From positions 124,001-188,000 of the forward strand of contig CANNGN010000006.1 of NCBI GenBank assembly GCA_947504195.1: a stretch of DNA of 64,000 nt, in the 5' to 3' direction. Under the pieces are notes generated by a model. That model saw nothing but the letters and a program-made list of their open reading frames with translations. It was not told where the DNA came from and ran no database searches. The DNA comes from an uncultured Vibrio sp. GTDB lineage: Bacteria > Pseudomonadota > Gammaproteobacteria > Enterobacterales > Vibrionaceae. The translations under genes were made by a program, and so were the position numbers. Of the stretch, positions 10,234 through 19,312 are shown piece after piece; the stretch's first letter is position 1, and each line of letters starts with the position of its first letter.

Positions 10234-10270
10234 AGCACCATCTCAGTATTCTGGGATGGTGCTTTTTATT
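10234..10270 (+). terminator. rho-independent terminator of the porin gene
   Basis: AGCACCATCTCAG (10234-10246), loop TATT, CTGGGATGGTGCT (10251-10263), then TTTTATT. A 13-bp stem with one wobble pair and a U-tract. Confidence 0.9.
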
Positions 10271-10313
10271 ATCCAAATTAAGATAGTAGGTTCTGTAGTC
10301 TGTGTTTCTTCGG

Positions 10314-11309
10314 CTACTTATTGGCTTGCTGTGCTTTCTTGTCTGCTTTAGCTTGGCGTCGTTCTTCAATTAACTCTTTTATCTCGCCACCGATGTGAGA
10401 TTCCCCTCGTAGTTCTGCTAACGCTATCTGACGTTGACGTTCTATATATCGATTTCGCTGTTCATCGGTCACTTTGTCGTGACATCGATGACAACTTACA
10501 CCTTTAATATAATGTTCGCTCTTTTTCTCTTCTTCCGTAATTGGAAATCGGCAAGCATAGCATTGGTCGTATTGACCTTGTTCTAGTTCATGGTTGACCG
10601 TGACTCGTCCATCAAATACGAAGCATTCACCTTCCCACATTGTCTCGGTACTCGGAACGTCTTCTAGGTATTTTAATATGCCACCCTCAAGATGGTATAC
10701 CTCATCAAAGCCTTGCTCTTTTAGGTAAGCCGTCGACTTTTCACAGCGAATACCACCGGTACAAAACATCGCAACTTTCTTATGTTTGTCTTTATTTAGG
10801 TTTTCTTCGACGTATTTCGGAAACTCTTGGAATGTCTCAGTATTTGGGTTGATGGCATTTTTGAACGTTCCTATTTCAATCTCATAATCATTACGAGTAT
10901 CGATGACTAGAACGTCCGGATCGGAAATAAGGTCATTCCAATCTTTTGGTTTCACGTATGTTCCTACGACTTGATTAGGGTCGATTCCTTCCACACCCAT
11001 TGTGACAATTTCTTTTTTCAGTTTCACTTTAGTTCGGTGAAATGGGTTCTCACTACTATAGGATTCTTTATGGGAAATATTGTCTAGTCCTGGCTGTGCG
11101 TTTAGAAACTTAAGCACAGCATCAATGCCACTTTGAGGGCCTGCGATTGTTCCGTTAATCCCTTCAGAGGCCAGGAGCAGGGTTCCTTTAACTTCGACAC
11201 TGATCATTTTCTCAATAAGGGGGGCACGTAACGCCTCAAATGTTTCTAAGTGAACAAATTTGTATAGTGCACAAACCGTAATGGGATTGCTGTTTTGGGA
11301 AGTATTCAT
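10314..11309 (-). CDS. trhO: tRNA uridine(34) hydroxylase, rhodanese family
   Basis: TrhO/YceA oxygen-dependent hydroxylase for 5-hydroxyuridine at the tRNA wobble position, 331 residues. The frame stays open to 11387, but the ATG at 11309 has a GGAG ribosome site and gives the family N-terminus, so it is preferred. A central rhodanese domain carries the active Cys in FCTGGIRC (C183 by this start, with C189 also present). A C-terminal Cys-rich segment (CYACRFPI and CHRCHDK) looks like a zinc-binding module. The Lys/Ala-rich tail is typical. Confidence 0.93.
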   Translation of the reverse strand: MNTSQNSNPITVCALYKFVHLETFEALRAPLIEKMISVEVKGTLLLASEGINGTIAGPQSGIDAVLKFLNAQPGLDNISHKESYSSENPFHRTKVKLKKEIVTMGVEGIDPNQVVGTYVKPKDWNDLISDPDVLVIDTRNDYEIEIGTFKNAINPNTETFQEFPKYVEENLNKDKHKKVAMFCTGGIRCEKSTAYLKEQGFDEVYHLEGGILKYLEDVPSTETMWEGECFVFDGRVTVNHELEQGQYDQCYACRFPITEEEKKSEHYIKGVSCHRCHDKVTDEQRNRYIERQRQIALAELRGESHIGGEIKELIEERRQAKADKKAQQANK

Positions 11310-11465
11310 GTTGTCTCCATTGAGCGAGCTGGAACGTAAATCCAGTGCTGTAGATTGATAAGTAATGGGAATAGTGCGACAGATCATTATGGCAAATGTG
11401 TCCAGAATGTACAGGGGTATTACGTGCTACATGAAGTGCGGAGGTATTCGTGATTAAAGAAAAAA

Positions 11466-11516
11466 GCCAAGTAAATGTTTACTTGGCTTTTAAAATCAAA
11501 AGTTTAAAAAACGGCT
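11466..11516. repeat. left copy of the 51-bp repeat flanking the inositol island (with trhO-side terminator)
   Basis: Ungapped alignment to 34079-34129 gives 43 of 51 identical bases. The repeat contains the hairpin GCCAAGTAA..TTACTTGGC followed by TTTT, then an A-rich run ending AAAAAACGGCT. The right copy is the terminator next to the fis-linked att site. The match stops abruptly after ACGGCT (11516). The hairpin can also end transcripts from the flanking genes. Confidence 0.8.
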
Positions 11517-11616
11517 AACATAACACTATCGAGAATTCTGCAATCTTTCAGTTTTTTAATGGTGCAGCCTAGTCGTATCCAATTTTAGATTAAGGTTGAT
11601 GTAGTTACCTTTACCA

Positions 11617-12444
11617 TTATTTAACTAATTTGCGCATACCTTTCAGCATTTTTTCTGCTGTGTCGTAATGGTCGCCTTCCCATAACTGGTCATTCAAAAA
11701 CTCACCAGAATAAAAACCGTCATACCCTGTCGCTTGGATTGCATCAATCCATTCTTGTAGTGGGATTTCACCGTCACCAATCAAGAAGCCGCGCAGTTCT
11801 TTTTCATCGACCCAAGGTTGGTTTTCAGCAGGCCTTAACCCATCTGAAATATGGATATTGTAGATTAACTCTTTACTCACGTTAGCGACTTGTTCTAGCG
11901 TTGCCCCACGGCATGCCCAGAGATGCCACGTATCTAATACAAAACCAAAGTTATCGCGACCGACGGCATCATGAAGACGGAAGTAGTCATCTAACTTTGC
12001 GATGGGTGTCCAAGCTGCACCTTCAAATTGAAAGCGAATACCTTGCTCTTTACCGATATCCGCAATGTGTCTGATATTTTGAGCAGAGATTTTAATATTA
12101 TCTTCAACGGATAAGCCATTTAGAGCTTCAAATGAATTTAATTGAATCGTTGGTGCACCGATGTCGTGAGCGAATTTGCAGAGTGTTTCCACTTGTTTAA
12201 AAACGGCTTGTTGCGTGTCTTTATCTGGCGCTTCAACGCTACCAACAATATCAATTGCTGATGGCTGAATACCGGCGTCATCCAGTCTTTGCTTTAGGTC
12301 TTTACTTGTAAAGCCACTATTAATGTATCGCCATAGTTTTTCGGTGTGAATCTCTAAACCTTGATATCCCGTTTGTTCTGCAAGACGAATATCACTGACG
12401 ATATTATTATATAAAGAACACATACCATGTAATGCAAATTTCAT
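11617..12444 (-). CDS. sugar phosphate isomerase/epimerase, IolI-like
   Basis: TIM-barrel protein of 275 residues in the xylose-isomerase-like AP endonuclease family that includes IolI (2-keto-myo-inositol isomerase), IolE and IolH. Candidate divalent-metal ligands E141, D171 and H174 (LDTWH), H198 (HIS) and E248 (GEF) are all in place. It is last in a minus-strand unit with iolG and a thiolase gene, which favours IolI or IolH over IolE (a clear iolE lies opposite). An IolI would interconvert inosose isomers, letting D-chiro-inositol enter the pathway. Placement in the family is firm; the exact reaction is inferred. Confidence 0.75.
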   Translation of the reverse strand: MKFALHGMCSLYNNIVSDIRLAEQTGYQGLEIHTEKLWRYINSGFTSKDLKQRLDDAGIQPSAIDIVGSVEAPDKDTQQAVFKQVETLCKFAHDIGAPTIQLNSFEALNGLSVEDNIKISAQNIRHIADIGKEQGIRFQFEGAAWTPIAKLDDYFRLHDAVGRDNFGFVLDTWHLWACRGATLEQVANVSKELIYNIHISDGLRPAENQPWVDEKELRGFLIGDGEIPLQEWIDAIQATGYDGFYSGEFLNDQLWEGDHYDTAEKMLKGMRKLVK

Positions 12445-12549
12445 AAAAACACCAATGTTAATAAACTTGAGCGCAAGTTAGTTGTCGATAAAGTAAGAAA
12501 GTAGCCATATTCATGCTTACTTTCATGAAATCCTTTAAGTAAAAAAGGA

Positions 12550-13533
12550 CTACAGGATCACGGTTTTATTTGTTGTTAATGACTCCAATGCCGCGTCTGC
12601 TAATGCTAATGCTCTTTCACCATCAATACCGGGTGAACGAGATTCAGCGCCACCTAAGACTTCAACAAAATGATGCCACTCATTTTTGTAAGCGCCAGCA
12701 TAGCGTTGTAAAAAGAAGTACTCTGGGTTGGATTCAACAGCACCTTGATCGCCAAATTGCTTCACTGTATTTTCGGTGATATTACCAGCGGTTAATAAAC
12801 CTTTACTGCCATGCACTTCTATACGTTGGTCATAACCGTAACCTGATCGGCGGCTATTATTGATGGTTGCAATCGCTCCTGATGCAAAGGTTAATACAAC
12901 AACGGATGTGTCTATATCGCCAGCTTGCCCTATTTCAGGATCAACCATACAACTACCATAAGCTGTAATACTGGTTGGTTCCTCATTCATTAAATAACGC
13001 GCCATATCAAAGTCATGAATGGTCATATCACGATACATGCCACCAGATGTTTTTGCGTATTCCACTGGTGGAGCCGCAGGATCGCGAGAGGTGATGGTTA
13101 ACGATTCAATTTGGCCAATGGCATTATTTGTTAACCGTGTTTTTAACTCATTAAAATGGTTGTCATAACGACGATTAAACGCGATAAAGAGTGTGGTGTT
13201 GTTTTGTTCAACCACAGTTAAGCATTTACGCACTTTCGTTAAATCAAGATCAATGGGCTTTTCACAGAAAATGGCTTTTCCATTTTGTGAGGCTATTTCG
13301 ATAAAGTTAACGTGAGTATCGGTTGCTGAACAGATACAAATGGCATCTACTTGAGGGTCTGCCATTGCTTCGTCTACAGTTTGAATCTTGGCATCGTATT
13401 TTTTTGCTAATTCTTCACGACCAGCTATGTAAGAGTCAACGACTGAATACACATTAGTTTGTGAATGGTCATGTATATTTTGACCATGAATCTTGCCAAT
13501 TCTTCCTACGCCAAATAGTGCAATATTAAACAT
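12550..13533 (-). CDS. iolG: inositol 2-dehydrogenase
   Basis: NAD-dependent Gfo/Idh/MocA enzyme oxidising myo-inositol to 2-keto-myo-inositol (scyllo-inosose), the first pathway step. It has 327 residues. The Rossmann motif is GVGRIGKIH (8-16), the catalytic Lys motif EKP is at 91-93, and D169 with H173-D174 (RDMTIHDFD) completes the catalytic set. It lies between the thiolase gene (45-bp gap) and the IolI-like gene on the same strand, divergent from iolE across an operator-rich region. Confidence 0.9.
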   Translation of the reverse strand: MFNIALFGVGRIGKIHGQNIHDHSQTNVYSVVDSYIAGREELAKKYDAKIQTVDEAMADPQVDAICICSATDTHVNFIEIASQNGKAIFCEKPIDLDLTKVRKCLTVVEQNNTTLFIAFNRRYDNHFNELKTRLTNNAIGQIESLTITSRDPAAPPVEYAKTSGGMYRDMTIHDFDMARYLMNEEPTSITAYGSCMVDPEIGQAGDIDTSVVVLTFASGAIATINNSRRSGYGYDQRIEVHGSKGLLTAGNITENTVKQFGDQGAVESNPEYFFLQRYAGAYKNEWHHFVEVLGGAESRSPGIDGERALALADAALESLTTNKTVIL

Positions 13534-13577
13534 ATCTTTGTCCTTACGATATCAGTCTACATTATTAAAAAATAAGG

Positions 13578-14759
13578 TTAGCTTTCTCGTTCAACGATTA
13601 ATGCTGTGCCTTGTCCGCCACCTATACATAACGTCGCTAATCCATATCGTCCATTGCGTGCATTTAACTCGTGCAATAACGTTACTAAAATGCGTGCACC
13701 TGATGCCCCAATAGGATGGCCTAACGAGATAGCACCACCATTAACATTGGTTTTCTCCGGTGTTAATGCGAGGCCTTTCATAACCGAAAGTGCTTGTGCG
13801 GCAAAGGCTTCATTTGCTTCCACGAGGTCTAAATCTTGGACTTGTAAGTTGGCTTTAAGTAACGCTTTTTCAGTTGCTGGCACTGGTCCGTATCCCATTA
13901 AATTAGGGTCTACGCCTGCGCTTGCATGTGAAACAATTTTTGCTAAAGGCTTAATACCAAGAAGCTTTGCTTTTTCAGCACTCATTAATACCAATGCGCT
14001 TGCGCCATCATTTATGCCAGATGCATTGCCAGCGGTGACGGTTCCATCTTTTTTAAACACAGTTCTTAACTTGCTTAATGCTTCAAACGTGGTGTTTGCC
14101 CTTGGAAATTCATCTTTGTTACAAACGATATCGCCTTTACGTGTTGAAATGGTATGTGGGACGATTTCCTGATCAAACTTATTTGCTTCGATTGCGGCTT
14201 GAGTGCGTTGTTGTGATTGTAAAGCGTATTTATCTTGTTCTTCGCGTGTTAATGAGTACTTTTCCGCTAAATTTTCAGCTGTAATCCCCATATGAATATC
14301 AGTAAAGGCATCGGTTAAACCATCAGAAAGGATCGTATCTATCGCTTGGCTATGCCCAAATGTCTTTCCGCTTCTGTGTTGATCCAATACATAAGCCGCG
14401 TTAGACATGCTTTCTGTTCCACCTACAACAATGACTTCGCATTCATTTGTTTGAATTGCCTGTACACCTAGCGTAATTGCTTTTAAACCGGAGCCACAAA
14501 CTTTAGATACGGTATAAGCCGTGCTCTCTTGTGGGATTCCCGCTTTAATTTGTATTTGCCTTGCTATGTTTTGGCCATGCCCAGCAGCAAGCACGTTCCC
14601 TAGTATTACTTGTTCAACAAGTTCTGCTTGTATACCTGCCTTTTCAATCGCGCCTTTTACCGCTGTTACACCTAAGTCAACAGCGCTTACGCTAGCAAAC
14701 ATACCTGTGAATGACCCAATTGCGGTTCGCACGGCACTGACGATAACGACATCTTTCAT
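13578..14759 (-). CDS. acetyl-CoA C-acetyltransferase (thiolase)
   Basis: Biosynthetic/degradative thiolase II, 393 residues, condensing two acetyl-CoA or cleaving acetoacetyl-CoA. The start at 14759 is chosen over 14777 because AAGGGG lies at the right distance and the protein then starts MKDVVIVSAVRT, as in the family. The nucleophile is C88 (KVCGSGLKA), with the His in GGAISLGHPIGASG and the second Cys in LCIGGGQG. First gene of the minus-strand iol unit. Together with the CoA-transferase genes at 28.5-29.8 kb it forms an acetoacetate-type module inside the inositol island. Confidence 0.92.
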   Translation of the reverse strand: MKDVVIVSAVRTAIGSFTGMFASVSAVDLGVTAVKGAIEKAGIQAELVEQVILGNVLAAGHGQNIARQIQIKAGIPQESTAYTVSKVCGSGLKAITLGVQAIQTNECEVIVVGGTESMSNAAYVLDQHRSGKTFGHSQAIDTILSDGLTDAFTDIHMGITAENLAEKYSLTREEQDKYALQSQQRTQAAIEANKFDQEIVPHTISTRKGDIVCNKDEFPRANTTFEALSKLRTVFKKDGTVTAGNASGINDGASALVLMSAEKAKLLGIKPLAKIVSHASAGVDPNLMGYGPVPATEKALLKANLQVQDLDLVEANEAFAAQALSVMKGLALTPEKTNVNGGAISLGHPIGASGARILVTLLHELNARNGRYGLATLCIGGGQGTALIVERES

Positions 14760-14822
14760 ATCAACCCCTTTATGCAACTACTGGATTAGTTTGTCATAAG
14801 GTAAATGTTATTAGAAATAAAA

Positions 14823-14838
14823 GTAAAAATATTTTTCC
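14823..14838. promoter_or_regulatory. IolR-type operator 1
   Basis: GTAAAAATATTTTTCC, a near-palindrome of the TGAAA-N6-TTTCA family. It is 64 bp upstream of the thiolase gene start. Confidence 0.5.
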
Positions 14839-14858
14839 ATTTGACGTTGGAGTTTAAA

Positions 14859-14874
14859 TGGTAAATATTTTTCA
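14859..14874. promoter_or_regulatory. IolR-type operator 2
   Basis: TGGTAAATATTTTTCA; the right half is a perfect TTTCA half-site. Its centre is 36 bp from operator 1. Confidence 0.5.
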
Positions 14875-14960
14875 CTTTAGTGGTTTTTGATACTATTGTA
14901 GTTTTTTGAAAACTGCTATTTCTTTAGCGTAAATTTATGACGAAACGTTAAGTTTGTCAC

Positions 14961-14979
14961 AGCTTGATATTTTCAAGCT
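14961..14979. promoter_or_regulatory. perfect palindrome in the iol divergent region
   Basis: AGCTTGA (14961-14967), TATTT, TCAAGCT (14973-14979). It is unlike the TGAAA-type sites and could serve another regulator. I did not find a second copy in the window. Confidence 0.4.
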
Positions 14980-15244
14980 ACATTAATGACATTAAGTTTT
15001 TGTTTTAATTGAGTATATTTGTGTTTTATCAATGAGTTGATTATTTGAAGTTGATCATGAAATAGGTAGTCAATAATTTATTTTTTTAAATAGGTGATAA
15101 ATAGCAAATTATTAATGAAAAAATATTTTCGTTTTGTTCTGTTTAGGGTATATTTGATTTGTATGGTAGCAAGTCATTACTCATTTGGATTTAAAGCTTG
15201 CACCTTAAATTACATTTAGTTTTTAAATTCATCCGGAGAGTCAA

Positions 15245-16138
15245 ATGAGTAAAGTTCAATATGGTATCAGTCCTTTAACGTGGACCAACGATGACATGCC
15301 AGAATTAGGTGGTGATATTCCATTAGAGCAGTGTTTGAGTGAAATGGCAGAGGCTGGTTTTACTGGGACAGAACTAGGGACTAAATACCCTAGAGATCCT
15401 GAAACATTAGTTCCTTTACTTAAAGGACATGGATTAGTTTTAGCATCGGGTTGGTTCAGCGGTAACTTAATGACCTGTACCGCGGATGAAGAAATTGCCA
15501 ACATGCAAGAGCATATCAAGCTATTGAAAGCAGCTGGTTGTAAGGCGATGGTGTATGGCGAAGTCAGCAATTCTGTTCATGGCGATATTGAGATTGCACT
15601 TTCTAAGCGCGTTATTTTAACGGCTGATGAGTGGGTTGAATACGGTAGAAAAATTACTATCGTTGCTGACCATTTATTGAATGAACACGGCATCAAACTT
15701 TCATTTCACCACCATGTTGGAACGATTTGTGAAACCGAAGCTGATGTTGATAAGTTGATGGAAGTTACTGGACCGTCGGTATTTTTAACATTAGATACAG
15801 GTCATATAACTTATGGTGGTGGTAATCCAGTGAATGTTATTGATCGCTGGGGAGACCGTATTGGGCACATGCATTTTAAAGATTTGCGTTTAGAGGTAAT
15901 GGAAGCAGCGCGTAGTGCTGATAAATCATTTTTAAGTGCTGTTTTAGATGGTGTATTCACCGTACCTGGCACTGGTGATGTGAATTACGACGATGTATTT
16001 AGTGCACTAAAAGCACGTGACTACGAAGGTTGGTTGTTAGTAGAAGCGGAGCAAGATCCTGCTAAAGCAAACCCTCTAAAATTTGCCAAAACGGCGTATA
16101 AAAATATTTCAGGTTATGCAGAGAAATTTAATTTATAA
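15245..16138 (+). CDS. iolE: myo-inosose-2 dehydratase
   Basis: Dehydrates 2-keto-myo-inositol to 3D-trihydroxycyclohexane-1,2-dione, the second step of inositol breakdown. It has 297 residues, the usual IolE length. It is a TIM barrel opening with the family signature ISPLTWTNDDMPELGG (8-23). Candidate metal ligands lie in SFHHHVGT, the LDTGH segment, the HMHFKD segment and the late VEAEQDP Glu. First gene of a plus-strand operon (iolE, oxidoreductase, iolC, iolB, aldolase) facing the operator region. Confidence 0.93.
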   Translation: MSKVQYGISPLTWTNDDMPELGGDIPLEQCLSEMAEAGFTGTELGTKYPRDPETLVPLLKGHGLVLASGWFSGNLMTCTADEEIANMQEHIKLLKAAGCKAMVYGEVSNSVHGDIEIALSKRVILTADEWVEYGRKITIVADHLLNEHGIKLSFHHHVGTICETEADVDKLMEVTGPSVFLTLDTGHITYGGGNPVNVIDRWGDRIGHMHFKDLRLEVMEAARSADKSFLSAVLDGVFTVPGTGDVNYDDVFSALKARDYEGWLLVEAEQDPAKANPLKFAKTAYKNISGYAEKFNL

Positions 16139-16155
16139 ACACAAGTACTTTAAGT

Positions 16156-16188
16156 CGTAAGAGCTTAAATTCTGTTTTTGCTCTTACG
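16156..16188 (+). other. intercistronic hairpin after iolE
   Basis: CGTAAGAGC (16156-16164) pairs with GCTCTTACG (16180-16188) in the 83-bp gap between iolE and the next gene. With no U-tract right after it, an mRNA-stability or partial-termination role is likelier than a full stop. Confidence 0.55.
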
Positions 16189-16221
16189 TTTACCTATTTT
16201 CTAACCTGATAGGAGCGCACA

Positions 16222-17400
16222 ATGTTTAATGAAGAAAGTCATTTAGATCAACCTATTCGCTGGGCGATGGTCGGTGGTGGTCGTGGTAGCCAAATTGGTT
16301 ACTCTCACCGAAATGCCGCACTGCGTGATGGTTTATTTAAACTTGTTGCCGGTGCATTTGATCTTGATGCTGAACGTGGTCGTGACTTTGCGATGAATTT
16401 AGGTATTGACGAAAGTCGCTCATATACAACTTATAAAGAGATGTTTGCAAAAGAGCAGAAACGAGAAGATGGCATTCAAGCTGTTTCTATTGCAACCCCT
16501 AACAGTACTCATTTTGAAATTTGTAAAGCCGCACTAGAAGCGAAGCTGCATGTTATTTGTGAAAAACCGCTCACTTTTACAACGGAAGAAGCATACCAGT
16601 TAAAAGCATTAGCGATTCAAAATAATCGCCTGATTGGTGTGATGTATGGTTATACCGGTTTTCCGATGATCCACCAAGCTCGTGAAATGGTTCGCCGTGG
16701 TGACCTTGGTGATATTCGTGTTGTAAATGCTCAGTTTGCTCATGGTTTTCACAATGAAGAATATGAAAAAAATGATCCTGGCCTGAAATGGCGAGTAACA
16801 CCGGAAGCTTCAGGTCCGACATATGTGATTGGTGATGTGGGTACCCATGTTTATTACCTTTGTGAAATGATCACCGAATTGGAAGTGGAAAGCTTATGTT
16901 GTATGCGACAAAGCTTTATAGAGTCTCGCGCTCCTTTAGAAGATAACGCGCATATCATGGTGAAATTTAAAGGTGGTGCAGTGGGGGCGTTTTGGACGTC
17001 GGCTGTTAACGCGGGTTCGATGCATCAGCAAAAAATTCGAGTGGTAGGCTCTAAAGCATCGATCGAATGGTGGGATGAGTTTCCAAATCAATTACGGTAT
17101 GAAGTGCAAGGTGAAGCTCCTCGTATATTAGAGCGCGGTATGGGGTATTTGTACCAAGACGATTCAGGTGTGTCATGTAACCGAGTAGGTGGTGGACATT
17201 CTGAAGGCTATTTTGAGTCTTGGGCTAATTTATATGCTCGATTTGCTTACGCATTTGATGCCGTAAATCAAGGGAAAACAGCTGAGTTAGAAGAAATGTG
17301 GTTTCCAGATGTTGATGCGGGCATTGAAGGGACTCGATTATGTGAAAAGTGCGTTGAATCAGCTGATAATGGCTCTATATGGGTTAATTACAAAGATTAA
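16222..17400 (+). CDS. Gfo/Idh/MocA oxidoreductase, inositol-linked
   Basis: NAD(P)-dependent sugar or cyclitol dehydrogenase, 392 residues, clearly longer than the 327-residue IolG. The Rossmann loop is GGGRGSQIGYSH (18-29), the catalytic EKP lies in VICEKPLTF near 114, and the substrate-site GDVGTHVYYL near 207 corresponds to the Asp/His motif of the family. A GGAG-type ribosome site precedes the ATG. It is embedded in the iolE operon, so it probably oxidises another inositol isomer or inosose (scyllo- or chiro-). The substrate is inferred from context only. Confidence 0.8.
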   Translation: MFNEESHLDQPIRWAMVGGGRGSQIGYSHRNAALRDGLFKLVAGAFDLDAERGRDFAMNLGIDESRSYTTYKEMFAKEQKREDGIQAVSIATPNSTHFEICKAALEAKLHVICEKPLTFTTEEAYQLKALAIQNNRLIGVMYGYTGFPMIHQAREMVRRGDLGDIRVVNAQFAHGFHNEEYEKNDPGLKWRVTPEASGPTYVIGDVGTHVYYLCEMITELEVESLCCMRQSFIESRAPLEDNAHIMVKFKGGAVGAFWTSAVNAGSMHQQKIRVVGSKASIEWWDEFPNQLRYEVQGEAPRILERGMGYLYQDDSGVSCNRVGGGHSEGYFESWANLYARFAYAFDAVNQGKTAELEEMWFPDVDAGIEGTRLCEKCVESADNGSIWVNYKD

Positions 17401-17410
17401 GGAATAGAGG

Positions 17411-18409
17411 ATGACACAGGTCAGTTTTAAGCAAGATAGAGAATTAGATGCCATTGTTTTAGGTCGGGCTGGTGTTGACTTATATGCACGCGAAGCCAAT
17501 ACCGATTTTGCCGATATTACTGGCTTTGATAAATATGTCGGTGGATCGGCGGCTAATATCGCGGTTGCTATTAATCGCTTGGGTGCAAAAGTCGGTTTTA
17601 TTAGTTGTGTGGCTGATGATGCATTTGGTCGTTATGTTCAAGGGTATTTGGAACAGCAAGGTATAAACCTAGATGGAATGATGGTTGATAGTTCGGGATC
17701 TCGCACTTCTGTTGCTTTCACAGAAATGAAACCTACAGATTGTGATGTATTGATTTACCGAAATAATGCATCTGATTTGATGTTAAAAACGGAACAAATT
17801 AACGCTAACTATATTGCAAAGAGCAAAACGTTGATTGTCACTGGTACCGCATTATCAGCGAGTCCAAGTAGAGAGGCGGCTTTATTAGCCATGCAATATG
17901 CACGCAGCGTTGGCACTGTAGTTGTGTTGGATGTGGATTATCGTCCTAAAACATGGCGTACGGATGTTGATGCATCTATTTATTATGGCATCGCCTCTAA
18001 CCTTTCTGACATTGTTATCGGTAATCGTGAAGAATTCGACATGATGGAAACAGTCGATGCACCGGGTAACGAAAATGATAATGAAACGGCACAGCGTTTC
18101 TTAAAAGGCAACACTCAAATAGTGATCATCAAAGCGGGAGAATTAGGATCTCGCGTGTATTGTAAAAATGGACATCAGTTTGAGCAGGGTATTTACCGTG
18201 TCGAAGCTAAAAAACCATTTGGTTCTGGCGACTCTTTTGCTGGCGCACTGATCTGGACATTGACAAATGGTGGTTCATTGGAACAAGGCGTAAGTAACGG
18301 CTCTGCAGCGGCGGCAATCAATGTTAGTGGTACAAGTTGTACTGAAGCGATGCCAACGAAAGAAGCGCTAGAAAGTTTTATTGCAAAATTTGAACAAGCA
18401 GCCCGTTAA
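17411..18409 (+). CDS. iolC: 5-dehydro-2-deoxygluconokinase
   Basis: PfkB-family kinase, 332 residues, phosphorylating 5-dehydro-2-deoxy-gluconate. The N-terminal glycine segment KYVGGSAANIAVAINRLG (near 44-61) and the C-terminal ATP/anion-hole motif KPFGSGDSFAGAL (near 267-279) with the catalytic Asp are intact. It is 10 bp after the preceding gene and upstream of iolB. A second kinase module fused to DUF2090 lies at 24.7 kb, so this kinase is one of two. Confidence 0.9.
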   Translation: MTQVSFKQDRELDAIVLGRAGVDLYAREANTDFADITGFDKYVGGSAANIAVAINRLGAKVGFISCVADDAFGRYVQGYLEQQGINLDGMMVDSSGSRTSVAFTEMKPTDCDVLIYRNNASDLMLKTEQINANYIAKSKTLIVTGTALSASPSREAALLAMQYARSVGTVVVLDVDYRPKTWRTDVDASIYYGIASNLSDIVIGNREEFDMMETVDAPGNENDNETAQRFLKGNTQIVIIKAGELGSRVYCKNGHQFEQGIYRVEAKKPFGSGDSFAGALIWTLTNGGSLEQGVSNGSAAAAINVSGTSCTEAMPTKEALESFIAKFEQAAR

Positions 18410-18460
18410 TACTTCAGATTAACGAGACTTATTCGCACTATAAATAGATAGGATATAACT

Positions 18461-19300
18461 ATGGGAAAGCACATTGAACCATTTGATAATAAGAACCAAC
18501 CAATCATTGACGTAAATGATGATACAACACCATTATGTTATTTTAATCCAGTGAAATTAAAGCAAGGTGAAACGTTTAGCCACCAAGTAGACGGATATGA
18601 AAGTGTTATTGTCTTAGCGGGTGGAACTTGCACTATCGTGGTTGATGGCCAGACTTTTCCTGGAATTGGTAAGCGTGCAAGTATTTGGGACGGTGATCCT
18701 GAGTCAGTTTATGTCCCTGTGGGCATGACGGCAGAAATTACATGCGACAGTGAACAAGCAGATTTGATGATTGCTGGTGGTCTGTATGACGAAGTACTCG
18801 AACCATTTGCGATAACAACCGCTGATAAAATTCAATATGGCTCTGACGACACGAAAACACATCGTAAAATTAAACACATATTAGGCCAATCTAATGCCGA
18901 TAGTCGTGGTCGCTTATTAGTGAGCGAGTTATTTACTGTTGGTGCTGGTGGCTGGTCTGGTTTCCCTGCACATAAACATGATTGCGATCGTGGTGAATTA
19001 GAAACAAATTACCAAGAAGTGTATCAATTCCAATTTAATCCAGGACAAGGTTTTGGTGCTCAGTTCTTATATGAGCATGAAGATGACTGTGGACCTGTTT
19101 ACCATGTTAAATCGGGTAGTGTTATTTCAATTGATAAAGGCTACCACCCAAGTGTCGCTGCCCCTGGTTATGAAATGTATTACTTCACGATTATTGTGGG
19201 GAAAACATCTAAGTCTTTAGTGCAGCATTTTGACCCACACCATGAGTATCAAGTACATACGATACCTGGAATCAAAGACATGATTAACAAATTTAAATAA
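18461..19300 (+). CDS. iolB: 5-deoxy-glucuronate isomerase
   Basis: Converts 5-deoxy-glucuronate to 5-dehydro-2-deoxy-gluconate. It has 279 residues and is a double-cupin protein of KduI/IolB type. Conserved cupin residues are seen in PAHKHD near 175 (two His) with a following Glu (YQEVYQFQF) and the late YHPSVAAPGYEMYYF stretch near 227-241. It is 12 bp from the aldolase gene, with which it is surely co-transcribed. Confidence 0.92.
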   Translation: MGKHIEPFDNKNQPIIDVNDDTTPLCYFNPVKLKQGETFSHQVDGYESVIVLAGGTCTIVVDGQTFPGIGKRASIWDGDPESVYVPVGMTAEITCDSEQADLMIAGGLYDEVLEPFAITTADKIQYGSDDTKTHRKIKHILGQSNADSRGRLLVSELFTVGAGGWSGFPAHKHDCDRGELETNYQEVYQFQFNPGQGFGAQFLYEHEDDCGPVYHVKSGSVISIDKGYHPSVAAPGYEMYYFTIIVGKTSKSLVQHFDPHHEYQVHTIPGIKDMINKFK

Positions 19301-19312
19301 AAGGAATTTTTT

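Larger units (their letters stand above)
14760..15244. promoter_or_regulatory. divergent iol control region
   Basis: This 485-bp gene-free AT-rich region separates the thiolase-iolG unit from the iolE operon. It contains three sites related to TGAAAAAT-ATTTTTCA (14823-14838, 14859-14874 and about 15116-15131). It also holds a perfect palindrome AGCTTGATATTTTCAAGCT at 14961-14979. It probably carries both divergent promoters under RpiR/IolR control. The iolE start has an SD of the GGAGAG type. Confidence 0.7.

Noticed and set aside
11517..11600. Possible second, decayed satellite end beside the left 51-bp repeat
   Set aside because: Faint resemblance (AATG..GT..CCTAGTC) to the inside of attL, but no att core and no continuous alignment; not supportable.
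13606..14172. 188-codon plus-strand frame
   Set aside because: Lies antisense inside the thiolase gene, whose protein has all catalytic motifs; no ribosome site and no recognisable domain.
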